Source: Deltaproteobacteria bacterium (GTDB taxonomy: Bacteria > SAR324 > NAC60-12). Taken from it: DNA of 5,106 bases. Shown here one piece after another: positions 1-5,106 of this stretch. The notes under the pieces are model-generated. The model saw only the letters and a list, made by a program, of their open reading frames with translations, searched no databases and was not told the DNA's origin. The DNA is taken from the NCBI GenBank assembly GCA_002707655.1, contig PANO01000024.1:3831-8936 (forward strand), in the 5' to 3' direction. The position numbers and the translations under genes are program-made. The number at the start of each line of letters is the position of its first letter. Within the stretch, counting starts at the first letter, position 1.

Positions 1-327
1 TTCCAGTTCGGCGGCAAGGGCGCGGAGTTGCGCGGCGGTGGCTTCCGGAGTAGCGGAGTCAATGACGAGGGTTTTCTGGCGACTGCTGTGGCCCCGTGCG
101 ATCCGGATTTTCGACTTGGCAAGCCTCAGGGTTTTTGCGACAAAAGCAACGCATTCCCGATTGGCGCGGTCATCCACTGGAGGCGCGGCTAGTCGCAATT
201 TCATGCGACCCGCTTGCACTCCGGACCATGCCGTGCGAGACGCACGAGGCTGGACATGCAGGTACAGCGTCACATCTGCGTCGTGGCATTCCACGAATTC
301 TCGGTTTCTGTCCGGCATCGGTCTCAT
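1..327 (-). CDS. DUF167 / YggU-family protein (UPF0235), C-terminal end cut by window edge
   Basis: The complement of the first 327 bases is one open frame of 109 codons with no stop, so the gene runs off the left edge. The translation fits the DUF167 family: a first strand VTLYLHVQPRASR (residues 19-31), then MKLRLAAPPVDDRAN (42-56), a helix with VAFVAKTL, and IRIARGHSSRQKTLVI (74-89), which matches the family's RGxxSRxK segment. Family members are usually about 75-110 residues, so only a few residues should be missing. The function is not established for the family; the fold is a small alpha/beta domain. I chose the ATG at 325-327; the ATG at 316-318 (residue 4) is equally possible, since neither has a convincing ribosome binding site. 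The frame stays open upstream, so homology alone sets the start. It is divergent from trpF and has its own promoter-like sequence at 374-402. Confidence 0.85.
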   Translation of the reverse strand, partial: MRPMPDRNREFVECHDADVTLYLHVQPRASRTAWSGVQAGRMKLRLAAPPVDDRANRECVAFVAKTLRLAKSKIRIARGHSSRQKTLVIDSATPEATAAQLRALAAELE

Positions 328-359
328 TTTCCGGTTGTCTTTTCCGTGCTGTTTCCTGA

Positions 360-368
360 TGGTAAAAT
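360..368 (+). promoter_or_regulatory. Extended -10 promoter element for trpF
   Basis: TGGTAAAAT matches the extended -10 form TGnTATAAT with one mismatch. The hexamer 17 bp upstream (340-345, TTTTCC) is a poor -35, as extended -10 promoters tolerate. Transcription would begin near 375, leaving a leader of only about 20 nt before the trpF ATG at 396. No Shine-Dalgarno sequence is visible in that leader. Confidence 0.4.
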
Positions 369-380
369 CATTTATTTTAC
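362..380. promoter_or_regulatory. Perfect 7-bp inverted repeat covering both divergent -10 boxes
   Basis: GTAAAAT (362-368) and ATTTTAC (374-380) form a perfect inverted repeat with a 5-bp spacer, cattt. Each arm contains the -10 hexamer of one of the two divergent promoters. A second, weaker dyad, GTTT-gcact-AAAC (383-395), also has a 5-bp spacer and lies 18 bp further on, centre to centre. The symmetry may simply come from two opposed -10 boxes, or it may be an operator. The sequence does not decide between these. Confidence 0.4.
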
Positions 381-402
381 TGGTTTGCACTAAACATGAC
401 AA
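374..402 (-). promoter_or_regulatory. Sigma70-type promoter for the DUF167 gene
   Basis: On the minus strand TTGTCA (402-397, five of six matches to TTGACA) is followed, after exactly 17 bp, by TAAAAT (379-374, five of six matches to TATAAT). Transcription would start near 367, giving a leader of about 40 nt before the ATG at 327. The -35 box overlaps the first codons of trpF. This is a pattern match only. Confidence 0.55.
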
Positions 403-1070
403 TCTCCGCCGATACCACCCTGCAAAAAACCCTCGTGAAAATCTGCGGCGTCACCATACCGGAGCAGGCGTTGGCGTGTGTGGAGGCGGGGGCAGACTGG
501 ATCGGACTCAACGGCTGGCCGAAGTCGAAACGCTTCATTTCCGTGGGACAAATGCAGGAAATCACCCAAGCGCTTCCGGACGGCGTGACCGCCGTGGGCG
601 TGTTCGTCAACGCCAGCGCCGACACCCTCCACCGAGCCGTCGAGGACGGCGGCGTGGCTTGCGTGCAGTTGCATGGCGACGAAACTCCGGAATTCGCCAG
701 AGCCTTGCGGGTGCCGTGGTTCCGTGCTTTTCGTCCGGGACCAGAGTTTCGGGTCGAGAGCATTGCCGACTACGGCCAAGCCCGCTTTCTGCTCGACGCC
801 TACCAGCCCGGACACTACGGTGGCACCGGACAAACTCTTGATTGGGAACTCGCGCAACAGGCGACGCAACATGGCAAACTGCTGCTCGCCGGAGGACTCA
901 CCTCCGACAATGTCGCCGCCGCCATCCGCCGCGTCCGACCCTTCGGCGTGGACACCGCGAGCGGAGTGGAATCGGCACCCGGAATCAAGGATATGGCAAA
1001 AGTCCGGGCCTTCGTCCAAGCTGTGCGGGAGGAAGATTCACACCTTGCACCCCTGCCCCCATTGCGCTAA
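396..1070 (+). CDS. trpF: Phosphoribosylanthranilate isomerase
   Basis: TrpF performs the Amadori rearrangement of N-(5-phosphoribosyl)anthranilate to the ribulose form (CdRP) in cytosolic tryptophan synthesis. The 224-residue product has the expected (beta/alpha)8-barrel motifs in order: KICGVT (15-20) with catalytic Cys17, PKSKRFIS (42-49), VGVFVN (67-72), QLHGDE (91-96), FLLD (131-134) with the general acid Asp134, GGTGQTLDW (142-150), LAGGL (164-168) and GVDTASGVESAPGIKD (184-199), where phosphate is bound. Catalytic residues are assigned by comparison with the Thermotoga enzyme (Cys7, Asp126). The loop before PKSKR reads GLNGW rather than the common GFVFY. The tail after about residue 213 (HLAPLPPLR) is an extra few residues. 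The ATG at 396 has no ribosome binding site, but no better start exists before the KICGVT strand. No other trp gene is in view, so it is not in a visible trp operon. Confidence 0.96.
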   Translation: MTISADTTLQKTLVKICGVTIPEQALACVEAGADWIGLNGWPKSKRFISVGQMQEITQALPDGVTAVGVFVNASADTLHRAVEDGGVACVQLHGDETPEFARALRVPWFRAFRPGPEFRVESIADYGQARFLLDAYQPGHYGGTGQTLDWELAQQATQHGKLLLAGGLTSDNVAAAIRRVRPFGVDTASGVESAPGIKDMAKVRAFVQAVREEDSHLAPLPPLR

Positions 1071-1096
1071 ACTCCACATGAGTTTTGGATAAGCCT

Positions 1097-1121
1097 TCCC
1101 TCCCTTTAGCAAAGAGGGGTC
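1097..1121. repeat. Imperfect hairpin in intergenic DNA downstream of trpF, possibly REP-like
   Basis: CCTCCCTTT (1099-1107) pairs with AAAGAGGGG (1111-1119) around a 3-nt loop, with one mismatch or bulge and one G-T pair. It lies about 30 bp after the trpF stop. Neither strand has a T-tract after the stem, so it is a poor intrinsic terminator. The CCTCCCTTT...AAAG.GGGGTCAGGG pattern recalls the short palindromic repeats scattered between genes in many bacteria. Only one copy is visible here, so the repeat call is tentative. Confidence 0.25.
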
Positions 1122-1249
1122 AGGGTGCTGTACAACTGAACCCAGCTTTCATCATGTGAAAACCAAAGGAGGTTGACTCCCTCCGTCTGTGCAGGGTTGA
1201 GGGGGGCCAGTGGAGGCGAATCCCGAATGAATTGTGAAGAAGGAACCCC

Positions 1250-1378
1250 ATGCCCAAGAGTACGTTTGCCGCCCCCATGGAGTCACAGTATTTTGAGGAT
1301 TACGAACCGGATTCGGTTCATGAGTTTGGCCCCTTCATGAGTTGCCGAAAACTCCCCAACCCCCAACCCAGCAAATGA
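1250..1378 (+). pseudogene. 42-codon reading frame resembling the N-terminus of a MaoC-type acyl dehydratase
   Basis: AAGGA (1240-1244) sits 5 nt before an ATG that opens a 42-codon frame ending in TGA at 1376-1378. This is the best ribosome binding site on the plus strand of the window. Residues 11-27 read ESQYFEDYEPDSVHEFG, which closely resembles the opening of MaoC-family dehydratases (consensus roughly RYFEDYxPGxVHEFG). Those proteins continue for over 100 residues with a hydratase motif containing Asp and His, none of which is present. After GPF (28-30) the similarity fades, although RKLPNPQPSK faintly recalls the later FDPQPFH segment. The TGA is in the same frame as the downstream gene, which begins after just one more codon. 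It could be a gene remnant, a leader peptide that couples translation to the next gene (which lacks its own ribosome binding site), or a chance frame. I favour a remnant that is still translated. Confidence 0.4.
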
Positions 1379-1381
1379 ATC

Positions 1382-1981
1382 ATGAAACAATTGCATCGTT
1401 CTGATCTCTTTAACTGGTCCGTTTTCAACGAGGACCGCAATATTGATTTCCACGGTCTCTGCTGGGTGCGCCCGCAGGGCAATGTGGTGATCGATCCCAT
1501 GCCGATGTCCAATCACGACCGGCAGCACTTGCAAAGCCTTGGGGGGGCCAAGCACATCGTCATCACCAACTCCGACCACACCCGCGATGCCGAACGGTTG
1601 GCCTCTGAAACCGGGGCAGAACTTCTGGGCCCACAAGCTGAACAGGCTGTTTTTCCGTTTGCCTGCCAGCGCTGGTTGGAGGACGGGGACGAGGTGGTTC
1701 CGGGCTTGGAGGTCTTCACGGTCAACGGCTCCAAAACCTCGGGAGAACTGGCCCTGCTGCTTGAAAAAACCACGCTGATTACAGGTGATCTCATACGGGC
1801 ACACGAGGGTGGACGGCTTTGTCTGCTGCCCGATCCCAAACTCAGCGACCGCGCTCAGGCCATGACCTCGGTGCAGCGACTGGCGGAGCTGCCGAATTTA
1901 GAAGCCATCCTGCCCGGAGATGGCTGGCCTATCTTCTGCGATGGCGGACGCATTCTCCGGGAACTCGCGGAGTCACTTTAA
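1382..1981 (+). CDS. Metallo-beta-lactamase-fold protein lacking the usual metal ligands
   Basis: The 199-residue product follows the metallo-beta-lactamase (MBL) plan: an N-terminal strand pair ending NVVIDPMPMS (34-43), the strand HIVITNSDHTRDA (58-70) where HxHxDH normally lies, VNGSKTSGELALLLE (114-128) in place of the GHTPGH segment, TLITGDLI (131-138), and AILPGDGWPI (175-184) in place of PGHG. The canonical ligands are changed: at 63-68 the order is N-S-D-H-T-R instead of H-x-H-x-D-H, the middle His is gone, and the last His is Asp180. Asp136 of the GD motif remains. It therefore has the fold but probably not the standard dinuclear zinc site, and it may be a non-hydrolytic or binding member. 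No signal peptide is visible, so it is cytosolic. The ATG lacks a ribosome binding site and follows the stop of the short frame at 1250-1378 by 3 nt. Its substrate is unknown, and it should not be read as an antibiotic resistance gene. Confidence 0.75.
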   Translation: MKQLHRSDLFNWSVFNEDRNIDFHGLCWVRPQGNVVIDPMPMSNHDRQHLQSLGGAKHIVITNSDHTRDAERLASETGAELLGPQAEQAVFPFACQRWLEDGDEVVPGLEVFTVNGSKTSGELALLLEKTTLITGDLIRAHEGGRLCLLPDPKLSDRAQAMTSVQRLAELPNLEAILPGDGWPIFCDGGRILRELAESL

Positions 1982-1986
1982 GCAGA

Positions 1987-2964
1987 TTAATCAAGAACCG
2001 TGCTGTGGAATCGCTCCATCAGATAGCACCCGGAGGTGACGCCGGGGTACTTAGCCGTTTCATCGGAATTGAGGCAAGTAGGCAAGCACTCAATGGGAGC
2101 ATCCCAATCCGGTTGCTGAAAGAACGCCAAAGACATCCGCGAGTGTGAGGTGTTTCTTTCAAACTCCGGAGGCACCACGCGGTGCAGCGACGACACCCAC
2201 TTCCCGTTGGTCCAGCGTTCCATCAAATCGCCAAGGTTGACCACCACCTGCGGCTTGCAGGGGGTGACCGGAACCCATTCTTGTTGGCGGTTGAGAATCT
2301 CCAATCCTGAAGCTCCCTCCCCCTGCATCAGCAGGGTCAGACTGCCATAGTCGCTGTGGGCGCCCGCCCTCAATTGTCCCGGCTGGGGAGTCTGCATCAA
2401 AGCCGGATAATGATTGGCACGCAGGGCGCTGATCGGTTGCCGCAGGAAATCGTCAAAATGGTTTCTTGGTAGCTTGAGGGCCAAAGCGAACAACATCATT
2501 AAGCGTTCGGCAAGTTGCGCCATTGCTTTGTGACACACCTGCCACGCCTCCTGAAAATCTGGAGGGCGGTGCGGCCACTGATTCTCTGAAAACACAAACA
2601 CAGCTTCTTTCGCAGAAATGCCCGGAGGCGGTGGAGTGTTTGGGCCGACCGAAAAAGTTTCCTTCAAATCCGGGGGTGCTTGCTGACCGCGTGAGTGCGA
2701 AAGTGTCTCTGCCTCCATTGGTGCGAAGCCGTAGGGGTACCCTGCGTAGGGCATCCGGACTTTCAGCTTTTCCGATTCCGACAATGCAAAAAACTTCAAG
2801 CTCGCCTGCCAGCAATGCTCAATGGTCGTGTCCGGAATACCGTGTCCACTGATAGCAAAAAAACCGGTGTTGGTGCAAGCTTGACCAATCTGCTCCGCAA
2901 TAGCAGCTTCCACCTCAGGACAGTCGAGTTGGGACTGGAGGTCAATCAGCGGAATGTCGGACAT
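1987..2964 (-). CDS. 2-oxoglutarate/Fe(II)-dependent oxygenase, isopenicillin N synthase family
   Basis: The 325-residue product is a non-haem iron oxygenase of the isopenicillin N synthase/plant-type dioxygenase family, of typical length. The N-terminal DIOX_N domain begins IPLIDL (4-9) and has TGFFAISGHGIP (33-44); PYGFAPMEAET (77-87) and PPDLKETFSVGP (97-108) follow, as is usual in bacterial members. The jelly-roll core carries the iron triad His203, Asp205 (GAHSDYGSLTLL, 201-212) and His261 (SSLHRVV, 258-264). Arg276-x-Ser278 (RMSLAFF) should bind the 2-oxoglutarate carboxylate, so an oxoglutarate-dependent reaction is more likely than an IPNS-type one. The C-terminus (KYPGVTSGCYLMERF, 305-319) is also family-like. 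The substrate cannot be deduced. The ATG at 2964 is set by the MSDIPLIDL start; no Shine-Dalgarno is visible. It lies 45 bp after ald on the same strand, so co-transcription is likely. Confidence 0.92.
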   Translation of the reverse strand: MSDIPLIDLQSQLDCPEVEAAIAEQIGQACTNTGFFAISGHGIPDTTIEHCWQASLKFFALSESEKLKVRMPYAGYPYGFAPMEAETLSHSRGQQAPPDLKETFSVGPNTPPPPGISAKEAVFVFSENQWPHRPPDFQEAWQVCHKAMAQLAERLMMLFALALKLPRNHFDDFLRQPISALRANHYPALMQTPQPGQLRAGAHSDYGSLTLLMQGEGASGLEILNRQQEWVPVTPCKPQVVVNLGDLMERWTNGKWVSSLHRVVPPEFERNTSHSRMSLAFFQQPDWDAPIECLPTCLNSDETAKYPGVTSGCYLMERFHSTVLD

Positions 2965-3009
2965 CAGCGATCACAGGGGGAAAGGCGGGGCAAAAACCTC
3001 GCCCCTCTG

Positions 3010-4122
3010 TCACAACAAGGAAGCAAGTGCGCAGTACTCATAACCGAGCGAAGTCGCAACGCCCTCACAGGTGATTTGGCCTGCGTAGGTGTTCATGCCC
3101 AATGCCAGCGCCTGATCCGCAACACAAGCAGCACGCCAGCCCTTGTTCGCCAATTGCACGGCGTAGGGCAAGGTGACATTAGTCAGTGCCAAGGTCGAGG
3201 TGCGCGGCACAGCTCCGGGCATGTTGCCGACGGAGTAATGGACCACTCCGTGCCGCTCGTAAGTCGGATTGTCGTGATAGGTCACGCGGTCAATCGTCTC
3301 GATGCACCCACCTTGGTCAATCGCGACATCCACGATCACCGATCCGGGCTGCATCGTCTGGACCATTTCCTCGGTGACGAGGTGCGGCGCCTTCGCTCCG
3401 GGAATCAGCACCCCCCCCACGAAAAGATCGGCGTGCCGGACAGCATGAGCGATGTTGTGTGCATTCGACATCAGTGTCTTAACACGCCCCACAAAGACAT
3501 CATCCAAGTAGCGTAGGCGAGCGGCACTGGTGTCGAGGATCGTCACCGAAGCGCCTAGACCCACGGCCATTTTTGCAGAGTTGATGCCAACAATCCCACC
3601 GCCGAGGATGGAAACCCGAGCTGGGGCGACTCCGGGAACGCCGCCCAACAGCACTCCACGTCCACCCTGTGGTTTCTCCAGAAAGCGAGCGCCGACCTGC
3701 ACGGCCATGCGGCCAGCGACTTCACTCATCGGGGTCAGCAATGGCAGGCTGCCATCGGCCAGCTGTACCGTTTCGTAGGCAATCGCCGTTACTTTACTGT
3801 CCACGAGTGCCTTTGTCAGCGAACCTTCGGCAGCAAGGTGCAGGTAGGTGTAGAGCAGCAGGTCTTTCCGGAAGTAAGCATATTCTGGCTCCAGTGGTTC
3901 CTTCACCTTGGTGACCATTTCACTGGACCACGCCTCAGCGGCAGTGGCCACGATTTCGGCTCCGGCGTTGCGGTACTCCTCATCCGCAAATCCGCTGCCC
4001 TCTCCGGCACCGGTTTCCACCTGAACGGTGTGGCCGTGACGGACTAGGTCTGATACCCCCCCCGGAGTCATGCCAACCCGGTTTTCCATCACCTTGATTT
4101 CCTTTGGTACTCCAATACGCAT
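3010..4122 (-). CDS. ald: Alanine dehydrogenase (NAD-dependent)
   Basis: Ald interconverts L-alanine and pyruvate plus ammonium with NAD. The 370-residue product is collinear with the family, which is about 371 residues in Mycobacterium tuberculosis. Visible landmarks: [10 protein letters not shown] at the start, Arg15 and Lys74 (KVKEP) for pyruvate binding, His95 (YLHLAA), [14 protein letters not shown] (127-140), [13 protein letters not shown] (153-165), the NAD-binding turn ILGGGIVG (172-179) with Asp197 ending the second Rossmann strand (NAD rather than NADP), [10 protein letters not shown] (264-273) with Asp269, and [11 protein letters not shown] (300-310). All expected active-site residues are present. 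I chose the ATG at 4122 because GGAG lies 6 nt before it and homology begins there. A TTG four codons upstream overlaps that ribosome binding site. It is flanked on the same strand by an aminotransferase and an oxygenase; probable role: regenerate pyruvate from the alanine formed by the transaminase. Confidence 0.97.
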   Translation of the reverse strand: MRIGVPKEIKVMENRVGMTPGGVSDLVRHGHTVQVETGAGEGSGFADEEYRNAGAEIVATAAEAWSSEMVTKVKEPLEPEYAYFRKDLLLYTYLHLAAEGSLTKALVDSKVTAIAYETVQLADGSLPLLTPMSEVAGRMAVQVGARFLEKPQGGRGVLLGGVPGVAPARVSILGGGIVGINSAKMAVGLGASVTILDTSAARLRYLDDVFVGRVKTLMSNAHNIAHAVRHADLFVGGVLIPGAKAPHLVTEEMVQTMQPGSVIVDVAIDQGGCIETIDRVTYHDNPTYERHGVVHYSVGNMPGAVPRTSTLALTNVTLPYAVQLANKGWRAACVADQALALGMNTYAGQITCEGVATSLGYEYCALASLL

Positions 4123-4128
4123 AATGAT

Positions 4129-4132
4129 CTCC
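4129..4132 (-). promoter_or_regulatory. Ribosome binding site of ald
   Basis: GGAG on the minus strand is 6 nt upstream of the ATG at 4122. It decides the start, since the alternative TTG codon (4134-4132) lies over this site and cannot use it. It is the clearest Shine-Dalgarno sequence on the minus strand. Confidence 0.7.
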
Positions 4133-4262
4133 AAATATGATGTGTCTGGTGGCTTACTTCAGTTGAGTCCGGGCAAGGTGTTTTCCCCACACAGCGGGAG
4201 TGACGTTTGCTTTTGCCAAGTGAATTCGGCCAAGGTTTTGTTTTTGGAAAATGAACGGAAGA

Positions 4263-4282
4263 GGTGCGTCGAACGCCGCACC
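4263..4282 (-). terminator. Hairpin just after the aminotransferase stop, possible weak terminator
   Basis: GGTGCG (4263-4268) and CGCACC (4277-4282) form a perfect 6-bp stem with an 8-nt loop, starting 8 nt past the aminotransferase stop on the minus strand. The sequence after the stem is pyrimidine-rich (TCTTCCGTTCATTTTCC) but not a clean T-run. It could terminate partially or protect the upstream message from exonucleases. The remaining 140 bp before ald show no promoter I would call with confidence. Confidence 0.4.
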
Positions 4283-4290
4283 CCGTTAGT

Positions 4291-5106
4291 TTAGTTGAGG
4301 GCCTGATTGAGTGCGCTCCTGAGCGCGTCCACCATGCGGTCTGCATCCGTTGGCTGGATCACCAGCGGTGGTGCCATGATCAGCACATTGCAGCGTCCGG
4401 GAACGGTGTTCCCGTTGCGTCCGATGATGACACCGTTTTGTAAACAGTGCGCCACCACGCCACCAACCTTGGCATCCTCGAGAGGCTCCTTGGTTTCCCG
4501 ATCCGAAACCAGTTCCACGCCGATTAACAAACCTTTGCCCCGGATGTCTCCCACCCAAGGATGATCGCCAACTGACTTCCGGAGTTGTCCGAGGATGTAC
4601 TCGCCCAGCTTGCAGGCATTCTCATCAAGCTTTTCGGCTTCGATGATCTCGATGTTCTTGAGGCCAACCGCAGTTGATACCGGGTGTCCACCATAGGTGT
4701 TGATCTGGCGGAAATGATTAAGGGTCGTGGCGTCGCCATAGAACTTTTCGAAGACATGCTCCTGCACCATCGTTGCGGCCAACGGCATGTAGCCACTGGA
4801 AATACCCTTGGCAAAGGAGAAGATGTCGGCATAAGTGTTCCAATTCTGGTGTCCAAACATACGGCCAGTGCGCCCAAATCCGGAGACCACTTCGTCAAAA
4901 ATCAGCAGCACACCATAGCGGTCGCAGATTTCGCGGACGAGCGGAAGGTAATTGTCTGGTGGCACGAGGATGCCTCCTCCGGAAATCATCGGCTCCATGA
5001 TGAAGGCCGCGACGGTTTCCTTGCCTTCGTGGATGATGGTTTCCTCCAGCATCCGGGCGCACTCTTCGCCATGCTCCGCAACGGTGAGTTTCGGATGGGC
5101 ACGGTA
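4291..5106 (-). CDS. PLP-dependent class III (omega) aminotransferase, N-terminus beyond window
   Basis: 271 C-terminal residues are visible; the frame is open to the right edge, so the gene starts outside. The full family length is about 440-460, so roughly 170-190 residues are missing, including the N-terminal substrate loop. Motifs present (numbered from the first visible residue): FIMEPMISGGGI (36-47), IFDEVVSGFGRTG (69-81) with Asp71 binding the PLP ring nitrogen, IFSFAKGISSGYMPLAA (95-111) in the fragment with Lys100 as the Schiff-base lysine, NTYGGHPVSTAVGL, and IRGKGLLIGVELV. Near the end PGRCNVLIMAPPLVI matches the acceptor-binding region of pyruvate-using members, with an Arg that could be the flexible carboxylate-binding residue. 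The class covers taurine, beta-alanine, GABA, putrescine and related amine donors; which one applies cannot be told here. The next gene, ald, suggests pyruvate is the acceptor and alanine the co-product. Confidence 0.93.
   Translation of the reverse strand, partial: YRAHPKLTVAEHGEECARMLEETIIHEGKETVAAFIMEPMISGGGILVPPDNYLPLVREICDRYGVLLIFDEVVSGFGRTGRMFGHQNWNTYADIFSFAKGISSGYMPLAATMVQEHVFEKFYGDATTLNHFRQINTYGGHPVSTAVGLKNIEIIEAEKLDENACKLGEYILGQLRKSVGDHPWVGDIRGKGLLIGVELVSDRETKEPLEDAKVGGVVAHCLQNGVIIGRNGNTVPGRCNVLIMAPPLVIQPTDADRMVDALRSALNQALN

Noticed and set aside
38..841. A 267-codon open frame on the plus strand.
   Set aside because: It overlaps the DUF167 gene on the opposite strand and trpF in another frame. 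Its translation is rich in Arg and Ser and has no family motifs.
390..1019. A 209-codon open frame on the minus strand across trpF.
   Set aside because: It is fully antisense to an unmistakable trpF and shows no recognisable motif.
1376..1378. TGA as a selenocysteine codon.
   Set aside because: No convincing SECIS-type hairpin is evident right after it, and an ATG starting a family-like N-terminus follows one codon later.
1283..1804. A 173-codon open frame on the minus strand across the MBL-fold gene.
   Set aside because: It is antisense to the gene with MBL-fold motifs, and its translation resembles no family I know.
1382..1981. A beta-lactamase or antibiotic resistance function for the MBL-fold gene.
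   Set aside because: There is no signal peptide and no zinc-binding histidine set; only the fold is shared.
2987..3005. GGGGC/GCCCC hairpin between ald and the oxygenase as a terminator.
   Set aside because: The stem has only 5 bp with a 9-nt loop, and no T-tract follows on the minus strand; the short 45-bp gap fits co-transcription better.
2695..3516. A 273-codon open frame on the plus strand.
   Set aside because: It lies antisense to both the oxygenase and ald, which carry complete active-site motifs; it is a by-product of codon bias.
4123..4134. TTG at 4134 as the ald start, adding four residues.
   Set aside because: The TTG overlaps the GGAG ribosome binding site, and the family N-terminus starts at the ATG at 4122.

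Overview
The window (about 57% GC by eye) looks like ordinary chromosomal DNA of a free-living bacterium, with no insertion sequence, phage gene, CRISPR array, tRNA or rRNA visible. Shine-Dalgarno sequences are absent or weak in front of several clear genes (trpF, the metallo-beta-lactamase-fold gene, the oxygenase). That habit, with the gene content, would fit Verrucomicrobiota or a relative, but the sequence alone does not prove a lineage.

Left part (1-1070): a DUF167/YggU-family gene runs leftward off the window edge and is divergent from trpF (phosphoribosylanthranilate isomerase), which reads rightward. The 68-bp gap between them is AT-rich. It holds a good sigma70-type promoter for the DUF167 gene and an extended -10 for trpF, and both -10 boxes lie inside one perfect inverted repeat. 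No other tryptophan gene is visible.

Middle part (1071-1981): a gap of about 180 bp with two hairpin-forming stretches is followed by a 42-codon reading frame. This has a good ribosome binding site and resembles the N-terminus of MaoC-type acyl dehydratases. It ends in a TGA that is in frame with, and one codon before, the next gene. That gene encodes a metallo-beta-lactamase-fold protein in which nearly every metal-binding histidine has been replaced.

Right part (1987-5106): three genes read leftward: a PLP-dependent class III aminotransferase (its N-terminus lies beyond the right edge), alanine dehydrogenase (ald), and a 2-oxoglutarate/Fe(II) oxygenase of the isopenicillin N synthase family. 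An aminotransferase using pyruvate as amino acceptor makes alanine; alanine dehydrogenase returns pyruvate and releases ammonium. The pair therefore suggests catabolism of an amine or omega-amino acid, with the oxygenase possibly acting on the same substrate or a precursor. The substrate cannot be read from this window. The oxygenase and the MBL-fold gene converge with only 5 bp between their stop codons.
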